Part shown: positions 52,075 through 60,663 of the stretch, piece by piece
Numbering within the stretch: position 1 is the stretch's first letter
How the letters are laid out: every line of letters begins with the position of its first letter
NCBI GenBank assembly: GCA_022827265.1
Contig: JAJDTF010000034.1
Location: 1 to 64,000, forward strand
Direction of reading: 5' to 3'
Source of the DNA: Acidimicrobiia bacterium
GTDB lineage: Bacteria > Actinomycetota > Acidimicrobiia > Acidimicrobiales > Poriferisodalaceae
DNA length: 64,000 nucleotides
The notes under the pieces: model-generated
What the model was told of the DNA's origin: nothing
Seen by the model: only the letters and a program-made list of their open reading frames with translations
The model's database searches: none
Made by a program: the position numbers and the translations under genes

Positions 52075-52086
52075 TAGCGTCGGCGC
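52075..52086 (+). promoter_or_regulatory. Leaderless -10 box for the NCS2 transporter
   Basis: TAGCGT (52075-52080) ends 6 bases before the GTG at 52087; there is no ribosome-binding site. Confidence 0.4.
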
Positions 52087-53814
52087 GTGGCCGCGGCGGC
52101 GCCGGGCGAGGGCATCAGCTACGAACCAGACGAGAAGTGCTCCATTGCGCTGGCGCTGGGAATGGGCATCCAGGGCGTCGTGCTCGCACTGGCACCGACG
52201 GTGCTGGGCATGTCGCTGTTCGTGCAGGCGGCAGATCTGAGCCAGCGTCAGGCGACTTGGGCGGTGGTCGCAGCGATCCTGGTGTGCGGCATGACGAGCG
52301 TGCTGTCAGCAGCTCGCCTCGGCCCTATCGGCGGCGGGCACAACCTGCTCATCATCAGTTCGACCGCCTTTCTGGCGGTTTCGATCCTCGCTGTGAATCG
52401 GGCCGGGCCCGAGACGTTTGCGTCACTCGTCGTTGCTTCGGCCCTGTGCCACATCGTGCTGGCGCGCTGGCTCCACCTGCTGAGCCGCATCATCACGCCG
52501 GTCGTCTCGGGCGTTGTCCTGATGCTGATCGCGATCGGCGTCATGGGAGTCGCGGTGGATCGGCTCGAAGGATCATCCGAGGGCGTGACGGCGGCTGCGG
52601 AACCTGCGGTGGCGCTCATCACCATCCTGAGCGCTGCGGCGGTCGCGATGCGTGCCCGGGGCCGGCTCCGACTCTGGTCGCCGATCCTCGCGGTCATCGT
52701 GGCATGCGTCATCGCCGCCCTCTTCGGCCTGTTCGACCTCGAGGGTGTGCGCAACGCCGCCTGGATCGCACTGCCGCGCCCGGATATGCCGGGACTCGAT
52801 CTGACGCCTGGCGTCGATTTCTGGACGCTGCTGCCGATGTTTCTCGTCGTCTCGTTGGCCAGCGTCATCAAGACGATGACGACCAGCGTGGTGCTTCAAC
52901 GTGTCTCGTGGCGACAACCCGCAACCCCCGACTACCGACTGGTGCGGGGCACGGTCAACGCCATCGGTGTCGGCTCGCTCGCAGGCGGGTTGGCAGGGAC
53001 GCTCCCCGTGGGCACGATGGACGCCACCTCGATCTCGTTTGCTTCCCTGACCGGCGTCGCGGCACGTCGGGTGGGTTACAGCATCGGCATCATCTTCGTG
53101 GCCCTGGCACTGCTGCCGAAGTTCGTGGCCGCGTTGCTGTCCATTCCCCAAGCCGTGACCTCGGGCTACCTGATCTTCTTCATGGGCCTGCTGTTCGTGG
53201 AGGGCCTGCGGTTGGTATTCCGGGACGGCATCGCACCGCAGAAGGCTGTGATCGTCGGCGTCTCCATCGGCATCGGCGCCAGCCTGCAGGGCAACAATCT
53301 GATGGAGTCGATCATCGGAGGTGCTTGGGGGGCGTTGCTCGGCAACGGCATGATCCTCGGCACGCTGGCAGCGCTCGTGCTGACCGCGTACATCGAGCTG
53401 AGCGGCCGCAAGCGCAGCAGGCTCGAAGCCGAGCTCAAGGCGGAGGCACTGCCGGGGGTCGACGACTTCCTGTCGGAGGTTGCCGCGAGCGTCGGCTGGG
53501 ACGAAGCGTCGGCAAATCGGCTCCGCCTCGTCGGGGAGGAATCGTTGCTGAGCCTCATCGAAGCCAGCGAGGAGGAGTCGCCACCCCGTCTCATCGTGAT
53601 CGCGCAGCCTTCTCCGGCCAAGATCGAACTGCAGCTGCGAGCGTCGCTGCACGCGCAGAATCTCGAGGACCGGCTGACCTTTTTGAGCGAACGATCCGAG
53701 GCATCCCACGAAGGGGCCTTCTCACTGCGCCTGCTGAGCCACTTCGCCTCGACAGTGCGGCACCGGCAATACGCCGGCATCGACATCATCACTGTCGAAG
53801 TCGAGCGCAGATAG
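52087..53814 (+). CDS. NCS2 nucleobase transporter with degenerate RsbW-like C-terminal domain
   Basis: A 575-residue protein. Residues about 1-440 form an NCS2 (xanthine/uracil permease) transporter; LGPIGGGHNLLII, TMDATSISFASLTGV and the final TM helices are visible. Residues about 445-575 are a soluble extension: NRLRLVGEESLLSLIEASEE resembles the N-box helix of RsbW/SpoIIAB kinases (Asn replaced), and HEGAFSLRLLSHFASTVRHR followed by GIDIITVEVE resembles the end of that ATPase fold. The DxGxG box is missing, so catalytic activity is unlikely. Possibly a regulatory docking domain. Confidence 0.82.
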   Translation: MAAAAPGEGISYEPDEKCSIALALGMGIQGVVLALAPTVLGMSLFVQAADLSQRQATWAVVAAILVCGMTSVLSAARLGPIGGGHNLLIISSTAFLAVSILAVNRAGPETFASLVVASALCHIVLARWLHLLSRIITPVVSGVVLMLIAIGVMGVAVDRLEGSSEGVTAAAEPAVALITILSAAAVAMRARGRLRLWSPILAVIVACVIAALFGLFDLEGVRNAAWIALPRPDMPGLDLTPGVDFWTLLPMFLVVSLASVIKTMTTSVVLQRVSWRQPATPDYRLVRGTVNAIGVGSLAGGLAGTLPVGTMDATSISFASLTGVAARRVGYSIGIIFVALALLPKFVAALLSIPQAVTSGYLIFFMGLLFVEGLRLVFRDGIAPQKAVIVGVSIGIGASLQGNNLMESIIGGAWGALLGNGMILGTLAALVLTAYIELSGRKRSRLEAELKAEALPGVDDFLSEVAASVGWDEASANRLRLVGEESLLSLIEASEEESPPRLIVIAQPSPAKIELQLRASLHAQNLEDRLTFLSERSEASHEGAFSLRLLSHFASTVRHRQYAGIDIITVEVERR

Positions 53815-53874
53815 CGGCGGACCATAGGGTTGCAGCTATCGGCCGATCTACATGAGAGGAATAGGACAAACGCA

Positions 53875-54699
53875 ATGGACACATCGCTCTTTCAGCTCGA
53901 GGGCAAGAATGCGCTGGTGGTAGGCGGCGGGCAAGGCATGGGCGAGGCCGCCGCGAAGCTCCTGGCGCAAGTCGGCTGCGGTGTCGCCATTGCCGACATC
54001 AAGGGCGGGAGCGCCGAGCGGGTCGCCGCTGAGGTCGCCGACATGGGCCAGCCCAGCGCACCGATAGTCGGCGACGTGCTTGACGATGATCAGGTGCCCC
54101 GAATTGTCGAGCGAGCCGAGGCCTCGCTCGGAGGACTCGACGTCCTGGTGGCAACTGTCGGCCAAGCATCCTTCGCCCCGCTCGTCGACATGAAGCCCGA
54201 GCAGTGGGACCGCGACCAGCACTTCAACCTGCGCTATTTCTTCCTCATCGCGCGTGAAGCGGCCCGCTCGATGATCGCGCGCGGCACGCCCGGCGCGATG
54301 ACGTGCGTCTCGTCGGTAGCCGGGCTGCAATCCGCTCCCAATCACGCCTCCTACGGCGTGGCGAAGGCCGGTCTCGTGAACCTGGTGCGATCGATGGCCG
54401 TCGAATGGGCACCGCACCACATCCGCGTCAATGCGATAGCGCCTGGGAGCATCGCCACGCCGCGCATCCCTGACACACCCGAGCGGCGGGAAAAGACGCG
54501 CCAAGGCCTGATCCCCACCAAGCGCCTCGGAACGGTCGACGAAGTCGCCAAAGCAGCACTGTTCCTGGTCTCGGATCTGGCGAGCTATGTGACCGGCACC
54601 ACTCTGGCGGTCGGCGGAGGCTGGATGGCCGCCTCCATCCTCGGCGTTCCCTCCGTGCCTGACGGCGGCAAGCTCGACGCCACCGCCGGCCAGACCTGA
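53875..54699 (+). CDS. Short-chain dehydrogenase/reductase (SDR)
   Basis: A 274-residue SDR. The glycine motif is VVGGGQGMGEAAA (a variant of TGxxxGIG), Asp in IADIKGG suggests NAD, Ser in CVSSVAG and SYGVAKAG provide the catalytic Ser, Tyr and Lys. NAIAPGSIATPRI is the usual post-active-site loop. The ATG at 53875 follows AGGAATAGGA. It lies 60 bases after the NCS2 gene. Substrate unknown. Confidence 0.9.
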   Translation: MDTSLFQLEGKNALVVGGGQGMGEAAAKLLAQVGCGVAIADIKGGSAERVAAEVADMGQPSAPIVGDVLDDDQVPRIVERAEASLGGLDVLVATVGQASFAPLVDMKPEQWDRDQHFNLRYFFLIAREAARSMIARGTPGAMTCVSSVAGLQSAPNHASYGVAKAGLVNLVRSMAVEWAPHHIRVNAIAPGSIATPRIPDTPERREKTRQGLIPTKRLGTVDEVAKAALFLVSDLASYVTGTTLAVGGGWMAASILGVPSVPDGGKLDATAGQT

Positions 54700-54710
54700 A
54701 CGACGAGGCT

Positions 54711-55778
54711 TCAGTTCGCCCACGCGGGCAGCACTTCACGGACCATCAGTTCCGCATACCGCTTCGGAGCATCTTCGGTGTCGTCCACGGTCGGGCCCAT
54801 CACCACGATCCGGTCGATTCCCAAGTCGACGATTTCTTGGATTCGCCGGATGCACGTGTCCGGCGGCCCGACGATCGCAAACCGGTCGACGAATTCCGCT
54901 GACACGTCGAGCGATGGGCCGCGGTCCCACATTCGGTAGCCCTCATGCGCACTCGCAAAGAGCTCCTTCGCCGCCTTCGTGGCCGGACCGTGTGTCGTGC
55001 CATGCAACGTCGAGAAGCGCACGAAGGTGTCCAGGAACGGGATCGTGTCGGGAGCCGACTCGGACTCCGAATGGCAGACGACATTCAGGTAGGCGCCATA
55101 GCGCACGCCGTCCGGGTCCAGGCCTGCCTCGCGCCGCGCGGTTCGGGCCTGCTGCAATCCCCATCTCAGTCGCTCGATGTCTGCCCCGAGGGCAAACATG
55201 ACGATGTCGGCGTGTTTCGCCACCGTCCCGATCACCCTCGGCCCGGTCGCTGCGCCGTACACGGGCACTTTCGTGTCCCCGGGATCGATCCATCTGAGTC
55301 GGCTCTCGTCAGATGCGTCGGCAACTTGCACTGCATCGACGGGCGGCGCCATCTCGCGCCACCAGTGCGTCAGCTCGCCAAAGGCCACGCTGTCCCCCCT
55401 CAGATAGGCCTGCAGCGCCTTCAGGTAGCTCTCGAACAGTCTCGTGTACGCGGGAGCGTGCCCCACAAACGCCAGTGCCGAGTCTCCCCGGCCGATTCCG
55501 AGCGACGCTCGCCCCCCGGACACCTCCTGGATGCTTGCAATCGCTCCCGCAGCCACTGCCGGGTGCCGGGTCACGGGATTCGTCACGTCGGTGCTCAGCT
55601 GGATCCGCTCGGTCGCTGCGGCCGCCAACGCCAAGCAGACATACACGTCTCCGCAGAGACTCTGATTGTCAAGAAACCCGATGCCATGCCAGCCCGCTTC
55701 TTCCGCCATCACCGCGAATTCCGCGGCGCGTCGCGTTCGCGGACGAACGGCCGTGATGAGCTCCACCTTGTTCGTCAT
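54711..55778 (-). CDS. Luciferase-like (LLM class) flavin/F420-dependent oxidoreductase
   Basis: A 355-residue enzyme. FAVMAEEAGWHGIGFLDNQS near residue 20, IQLSTDVTNPVTRHPAVAAG near 60 and GGRASLGIGRGDSALAFVG near 88 match the methylenetetrahydromethanopterin reductase-like/F420-dependent group. AGGAGG precedes the ATG at 5 bases. Convergent with the SDR, 11 bases between stops. Fourth family member in the window. Confidence 0.9.
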   Translation of the reverse strand: MTNKVELITAVRPRTRRAAEFAVMAEEAGWHGIGFLDNQSLCGDVYVCLALAAAATERIQLSTDVTNPVTRHPAVAAGAIASIQEVSGGRASLGIGRGDSALAFVGHAPAYTRLFESYLKALQAYLRGDSVAFGELTHWWREMAPPVDAVQVADASDESRLRWIDPGDTKVPVYGAATGPRVIGTVAKHADIVMFALGADIERLRWGLQQARTARREAGLDPDGVRYGAYLNVVCHSESESAPDTIPFLDTFVRFSTLHGTTHGPATKAAKELFASAHEGYRMWDRGPSLDVSAEFVDRFAIVGPPDTCIRRIQEIVDLGIDRIVVMGPTVDDTEDAPKRYAELMVREVLPAWAN

Positions 55779-55934
55779 GGAACCTCCTGAATTCTGTTCT
55801 CGGCTGTCCTGATTCCCGGATCAGTCGACACGCGATCGGTCGTCAGATTCGGGGGAACCCGTGATGCGACCCATGAGTCGGTCAAGTCTGGCTTGTCTCC
55901 CGCCCGCGGTCCGGCAATGCAAGCGCTGTGTGAA

Positions 55935-55969
55935 CATACTGATGGTAACCAGATTGGTATGCTTGGTGC
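55935..55969 (+). promoter_or_regulatory. Leaderless promoter and palindromic operator of the mazEF-like module
   Basis: TATGCT (55958-55963) ends 6 bases before the ATG at 55970. An interrupted palindrome CATAC...GGTAACC...GTATG (55935-55961, centred near 55948) overlaps it, the expected position for autoregulation by the antitoxin. Confidence 0.5.
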
Positions 55970-56224
55970 ATGTCGACCACGCAGATTGCAGTTCGACTGC
56001 CCGACACGCTCTTGACGCAGTTGGACCATCTCGTCTCCGCAGGCGTCTTCGAGTCTCGCGCCGCTGCCGTGAGGGCGGGCGTGGAGTCGGTCACGGCTGA
56101 ATGCCTCCGCCACGAAATCGACCGCGCCATTGTCGACGGGTACCGGCGCGTACCGCCAACCGGTGACGAATTGCGTGCAGCACGGGCGTACCTGCGCAGC
56201 TCGATACTCGAGGAGCCGTGGTGA
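55970..56224 (+). CDS. Ribbon-helix-helix antitoxin (MazE/ParD-like)
   Basis: An 84-residue antitoxin beginning TTQIAVRLPDTLLTQLDHLVSAGVFESRAAAVRAGVE, a textbook ribbon-helix-helix (strand, helix, turn with F-x-S-R, helix). The C-terminal ELRAARAYLRSSILEEPW would bind the toxin. GTGA overlap with the toxin gene. It follows a leaderless promoter with an operator-like palindrome. Confidence 0.87.
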   Translation: MSTTQIAVRLPDTLLTQLDHLVSAGVFESRAAAVRAGVESVTAECLRHEIDRAIVDGYRRVPPTGDELRAARAYLRSSILEEPW

Positions 56225-56538
56225 CCAATCCTCGTCGCGGGGAAGTCTGGTGGGGTGAGCACGAAGAAGCCGGTCGCCGGCCGTATCTGGTGATGACGCG
56301 AGATGCAGCTATCGGCGTGCTCGACCGCGTCATCGCCGTGCCGCTGACTCGCACGATCCGCGACATCCCGACTGAGGTGCACCTCGACCGCCAGGACGGC
56401 GTGCCCCAGGAATGCGCCGCAAGCCTCGACAACATCGGAGTGGTGCCCATCGGTGACCTGACCGAACGCGTCTGCACCCTCACGCCCGACCGCCTCGCAC
56501 AGGTCTGCGCGGCACTCTCCTTGGCCGTCGACTGCTAG
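56221..56538 (+). CDS. mazF: MazF/PemK-family endoribonuclease toxin
   Basis: A 105-residue toxin. PRRGEVWWGEHEEAGRRPYLVMTRD, the beta-barrel start with the conserved R-P-x-L-V, and IAVPLTRTIRDIPTEVHL and GVPQECAASLDNIGVVP are the family blocks. It cuts mRNA at specific short sites. The GTG at 56221 has AGGAG 5 bases upstream; the GTG just before it is too close. Coupled to the antitoxin gene. Confidence 0.9.
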   Translation: MTNPRRGEVWWGEHEEAGRRPYLVMTRDAAIGVLDRVIAVPLTRTIRDIPTEVHLDRQDGVPQECAASLDNIGVVPIGDLTERVCTLTPDRLAQVCAALSLAVDC

Positions 56539-56698
56539 CCATCTACGACACCGCAGGCATCGACAGCCGGACCGCGCGCCTACCACCGCCTGGTGACGAA
56601 CCGGCTGATCGTCGACGAACTCCCGGCGTGCATCTACACCCGGCTCACCCTGACAGGCCCGTTGGTGAACGGGACCTGCACTATGGACACCCATGCGC

Positions 56699-57118
56699 TC
56701 AGGTATCGGCCAAGCCCAAGACCAAATCGATCGCGGTGATCGACTTCGTCATTGAGCGCTCAACTGCATCCTGGCGGTGCACGGCGGCTATCACTTGTAA
56801 GGCTGATCGCAAGCCGAGTCCTTGATTCGGGTTACCGAGAGTAATCGTTTGGCTTACGTCCTCGTCCGCCGCCAAATAGACTTCTGGTGCCAAACACTCA
56901 TGGTCGGCGTCCGCGAGAGCTCTCCAAGCTAATGATAACTCTTGCCAATAAGCAGATATTTGCGAACACAATACTCGCCGCTGGCCGAACGCAACATATT
57001 CGTCATGATGGTCATTCCAGAATTCCGATGCCTGCTCAGTGCTCATCGACCTGTCATCGGCGATGGCCTGCGCATTGAACCAAATTGCTTCGCTTGGCTC
57101 ATTTCGCTGGTATTTCAT
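56699..57118 (-). CDS. Orphan protein of unknown function in low-GC DNA
   Basis: A 139-residue soluble protein, no family recognised. Trp/Glu/Ala-rich with helices (TEQASEFWNDHHDEYVAFGQ, CSQISAYWQELSLAWRALAD). A GAGGA ribosome-binding site lies 7 bases before the ATG. Base composition here is clearly less GC-rich than the flanking core, suggesting transfer. It lies between a mazEF-like and a vapBC-like module; 160 bases upstream towards mazF (56539-56698) hold nothing recognisable. Confidence 0.65.
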   Translation of the reverse strand: MKYQRNEPSEAIWFNAQAIADDRSMSTEQASEFWNDHHDEYVAFGQRRVLCSQISAYWQELSLAWRALADADHECLAPEVYLAADEDVSQTITLGNPNQGLGLRSALQVIAAVHRQDAVERSMTKSITAIDLVLGLADT

Positions 57119-57213
57119 TGTAGCGTCCTCTGTAGAAATTGAACGAAGGCACTAGCTGCCATTGGCATCGCCATTGTCAGTGCATTATGGCTACGCGTCT
57201 GTTGAAATGCTCA

Positions 57214-57588
57214 TCATCGGATTTGTCTAATGTGACCATCTGATCCCCATGCTCTATCCGCTGTCAATACCACCAAGTCGAGTCGACTCGCCAAGGCCAA
57301 GCATAACCTATCCGCTAACGACAGTCCCTCACCGCGAACATATCGATGAGCGGCCCATTCTGCGTCACGCTGACTCACAGGGACAACGGTTACCAATTGA
57401 CGGTCAAACAAGAACTTGGCTACGGCATCGAGGCTGCGGTCCTTGTCAAGAACTTGCTGACACACTTCGGACCAGTTCGCCGCGCCGCAGAGCGCAGTAT
57501 CCTCTAGAATTGCCTGTTCAACAAGATCGGCACCCGACTCGTCTTGTAGGTACGCGAGGACGGCCGATGCATCCAGAACAACGCTCAT
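57214..57588 (-). CDS. vapC: VapC-type PIN-domain toxin
   Basis: A 124-residue PIN ribonuclease: Asp in VVLDASAVLAYL, Glu in ANWSEVCQQ, Asp in LSLADRLCLALAS and Asp in VLTADRAW. Composition is somewhat less GC-rich than neighbours. It overlaps the antitoxin gene by four bases (ATGA). Confidence 0.88.
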   Translation of the reverse strand: MSVVLDASAVLAYLQDESGADLVEQAILEDTALCGAANWSEVCQQVLDKDRSLDAVAKFLFDRQLVTVVPVSQRDAEWAAHRYVRGEGLSLADRLCLALASRLDLVVLTADRAWGSDGHIRQIR

Positions 57589-57842
57589 TGATCGTCTTCT
57601 TCGGCTGCTGCTTTCCGTCTAGTCTTGAGCAAGTCTCCGAGCATGTCGACGCCACTCAAGTGTTCTCTTAGCGAACGTAATGCAGTTGAGTAATCCTTCT
57701 CACCTCGCTCAGTTGCAGCCTTCATTTTCGCACGCGCGCGAATTGCAGCAATCAGAGCCATCACGCGGGCTTGGACGGTTGCAGTGATCGCCGTGTGCTG
57801 TTCGCCAAGAGAAGCGTCTGTGGATGTAGTTTGCCCATTCAT
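57585..57842 (-). CDS. Probable antitoxin partner of the PIN toxin
   Basis: An 85-residue, mostly helical protein (ITATVQARVMALIAAIRARAKMKAATERGEK), acidic at the end. No named DNA-binding domain visible; antitoxin role is inferred from its coupling to vapC and its size. The ATG at 57842 has GAAGG 8 bases upstream; one at 57881 would add 13 residues. Confidence 0.65.
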   Translation of the reverse strand: MNGQTTSTDASLGEQHTAITATVQARVMALIAAIRARAKMKAATERGEKDYSTALRSLREHLSGVDMLGDLLKTRRKAAAEEDDQ

Positions 57843-57912
57843 CGTGGTGCCTTCTGTCTTGATTGATTTGGAATGTTCCAATAACCAGGGATGACCCGAA
57901 GTCCGATGTTTT

Positions 57913-60663
57913 TCACATCACAGGGTAGACCTGTAGGATTTCGTCGCCGTAGTGGTTTATGGCTTTTACGGCGATCTTGCCGGTGGTTGGCTGGGGGAAC
58001 GGCCGTGAGGTGGTTGAGTAGAGGCTGGCCCAAGCTTCGGGGCTGATCTCGGCGCGGAGGGTTCGAGCGAGTTGGGCGTAGGGATCGCCGGCACCGGTGA
58101 AGTATGCGTGGCGCACGCAGAACCCTTGATCGTCGTAGTTGGTGTCGATGAACCAGCAGGCGATGTCGTCGGTGGACGAGGAGCGGACTTGGCCTGTGGT
58201 GGGGTCGTACACGTCGAGGCCCTTGATCTCGACGACGTAGTTGTCGGAGTCGGCCGCTTCGTCGTAGACGCGGCGGATGTCGATATCCGGTTCGCCGAAG
58301 ACCATGAACAGATTGCCTGCTCCGGTCTTCTTCAGCAGCTCGTCGCCCATCGCCAAGTCGGGGTTCATCCGGGCAAGCAGCACTCGCAAGCTGCCGAGCG
58401 TTCGCTCCTCAGCGGCAATCGCGAATCCGTCTGCGGCATCGGAGGCATCACCGAATGCCTTGGCCTCTTCGCTGGCGAGTGCATCGAAGGCGAAGCCGAG
58501 CACGACAAGCAGGTCGAAACCGGCGCCGCGTAGCGCCTCACGGCCTGCGCCCAGCACCTGCTCGGGGCCGACGGTGCCGTGCTCGGGGCCAATGGAGACC
58601 GCAACCCGACGCTGCTCGCCGTCATGATCGGTGAACTCGCCCTCGGCATGAATCCACTGGCCGGACCACAAGTCCAGACGGTCGAACTTGAGGCGCTGGT
58701 CGGCGTAGGTGTTCTGCACGCCCGCGCTGCGCAGGTTCTCTACGATCATCGGCTCGAAGTCAGGCTTGAGGATGCCGTTCGGCGCAGCCTGGTCTTCATC
58801 GGTTGATTCGAGCGTGCGATGAGGCGACAGGCTCTCCATCGTGAAACGTCCCGTCACCCGGACACGCTTGCGATCCTCGTAGGGCTGATCCACGAGCGGC
58901 TCCGATGGCGCCTCCGCCAACGCAGCCGCCTCGGCTTCCTCGGCTGTCTCACAGTCGTCGATTGCTGCACAGTTAGCGAACAAACCAGAGGTAACGCGAC
59001 GAGCCAACTTGTACACAAAGCCCTTGCGGACGTCCCCAGTGAATGGTCCTTCACTGGCGCGTGTGTTGGATAGCTTTGCGATCTGAGCCGCGCCGGTGGC
59101 AGAATCTGCCAGAGTGAAATAGGGATGCCTAGCGGCCATCAGACGAGTTCGAGCGAGCGCCAGCGCAACACGGCTAGTGTCCACGGTTATCCAGCGTCTT
59201 CCCCACTGTTCCGCAACGTACGCCGTTGTGCCCGAACCACAGGTGGGGTCCAATACCAAATCCCCGGGATCAGTTGTCATCAGAATACAGCGCTTGACAA
59301 TCTCAGGATTAGTCTGAACGACATAGACCGGGTTAGAAGCCCCTCCCAGATGGTCCCACCAGTTGGAAATCACCTTGAATGCAAAATCGTCGTAGTAGCG
59401 CTTGTATCTCAGAGTCGTACGAAGTGGCACTAAGCGATTCACTCGCGCGAGCCGTTCCATGCCACTCAGACCGTCTCCTGTGCGGCGAGATGTATGCCGC
59501 CAACACAGTCCCTGTCCGGGCACATACGACACGCCATCGACCTCGACAGGATCCATTTGATTGGTCCGCTCTCCACCGTTGCTCACCTGCCACGAACTGA
59601 ACAGACGCGCCCCAGGCCAGTCGCGATCCAAGGATCGTAGATTGAGCCGATAGTCCCGAGTGGTGCCGTCGGTGGACGGAACAGCGGAAACCGGAAACGC
59701 TTCACCATTCGGAAGTTCGACCCGGCTGAACTCACGTAGAGTATCGATGTCAAGCTGGCGATCCTCAAATAGCTGCCGGTACTTGGGTCCGACTTTGCCA
59801 CTACCATCACGCGGTTGCTTCGAATACCACAGCAGGTAGTCGTTCACTGGATCCATGAGTGACGACTTCTGACTACCCTTCTTCTTGACAACAATCGTTA
59901 CGACAGAACAATCAGCACCGAATGCTTCGTCGAGCAGCGAGCGCACCAAATGTACGTTGTCCTCGCCGATCTGGACGAAGATAGAACCGGTCTCGGTGAG
60001 CAGTTCACGGCACACGATGAATCTGTCACGTAGATAGCTGAGGTACGAATTGATACCAAGTTCCCAAGTGTCCCGATAGGCCTTTACTTGTTCAGGCTGG
60101 CGAGTCGCGTCTTCCGCTTTGCCGTCCGTGACATTCCGCTTGCGCGTCGAGACCTGCCAATTCGAGCCAAACGAAATGCCGTATGGCGGGTCCAGATAGA
60201 TCATCTGCACCTTGCCACGCATATGCTCTTTCTCGGCCAGTGAGTTCATGACGAGCAGCGAATCGCCGAGGATCATCCGGTTCGACCAGTTGTCCTCGTG
60301 CTCGTAGAAATCGATCGACTCGAAGCCCTCCGTACCGTCGAAGTCTTCGAACAACTGCAACTCAGACGGCAGCTCGGCACCATGCCGCAGGCCTTCCACG
60401 ATCGCCCGCGGCTCGATCCGCTCTTGGATGTAGATGGGTACCGCGGGGACTTCGAGGTCGCCATCGGCCTTCTGCTGCCACACCAGCTCAGGCTCGTAGA
60501 TCTCGCGGCCGTACCGAACGGTGACCGGCCGACGCTCGTCCTCGGCGACGAACTCCCGTTGTTCACCGCTTGGAATATTGGCCCTCGTGTCGGCATGCTC
60601 CAACGCCTCCACGACCGGCGCTGTCGATCCGGTGGTGCTGGCACTGCCCTGCTGTTCGCTCAT
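57913..60663 (-). CDS. mod: Type III-like DNA methyltransferase (Mod)
   Basis: A 916-residue N6-adenine/N4-cytosine methyltransferase of the beta class: catalytic DPPYG near residue 155 precedes the SAM motif DPTCGSGTTA near residue 470. The region between them, the target recognition domain, is noticeably less GC-rich. Residues about 550-916 are an extra C-terminal part (a helicase-partner or structural domain), making the protein about 250 residues longer than ordinary Mod. The ATG at 60663 overlaps the stop of res (ATGA). It protects host DNA and gives the restriction enzyme its specificity. Confidence 0.92.
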   Translation of the reverse strand: MSEQQGSASTTGSTAPVVEALEHADTRANIPSGEQREFVAEDERRPVTVRYGREIYEPELVWQQKADGDLEVPAVPIYIQERIEPRAIVEGLRHGAELPSELQLFEDFDGTEGFESIDFYEHEDNWSNRMILGDSLLVMNSLAEKEHMRGKVQMIYLDPPYGISFGSNWQVSTRKRNVTDGKAEDATRQPEQVKAYRDTWELGINSYLSYLRDRFIVCRELLTETGSIFVQIGEDNVHLVRSLLDEAFGADCSVVTIVVKKKGSQKSSLMDPVNDYLLWYSKQPRDGSGKVGPKYRQLFEDRQLDIDTLREFSRVELPNGEAFPVSAVPSTDGTTRDYRLNLRSLDRDWPGARLFSSWQVSNGGERTNQMDPVEVDGVSYVPGQGLCWRHTSRRTGDGLSGMERLARVNRLVPLRTTLRYKRYYDDFAFKVISNWWDHLGGASNPVYVVQTNPEIVKRCILMTTDPGDLVLDPTCGSGTTAYVAEQWGRRWITVDTSRVALALARTRLMAARHPYFTLADSATGAAQIAKLSNTRASEGPFTGDVRKGFVYKLARRVTSGLFANCAAIDDCETAEEAEAAALAEAPSEPLVDQPYEDRKRVRVTGRFTMESLSPHRTLESTDEDQAAPNGILKPDFEPMIVENLRSAGVQNTYADQRLKFDRLDLWSGQWIHAEGEFTDHDGEQRRVAVSIGPEHGTVGPEQVLGAGREALRGAGFDLLVVLGFAFDALASEEAKAFGDASDAADGFAIAAEERTLGSLRVLLARMNPDLAMGDELLKKTGAGNLFMVFGEPDIDIRRVYDEAADSDNYVVEIKGLDVYDPTTGQVRSSSTDDIACWFIDTNYDDQGFCVRHAYFTGAGDPYAQLARTLRAEISPEAWASLYSTTSRPFPQPTTGKIAVKAINHYGDEILQVYPVM

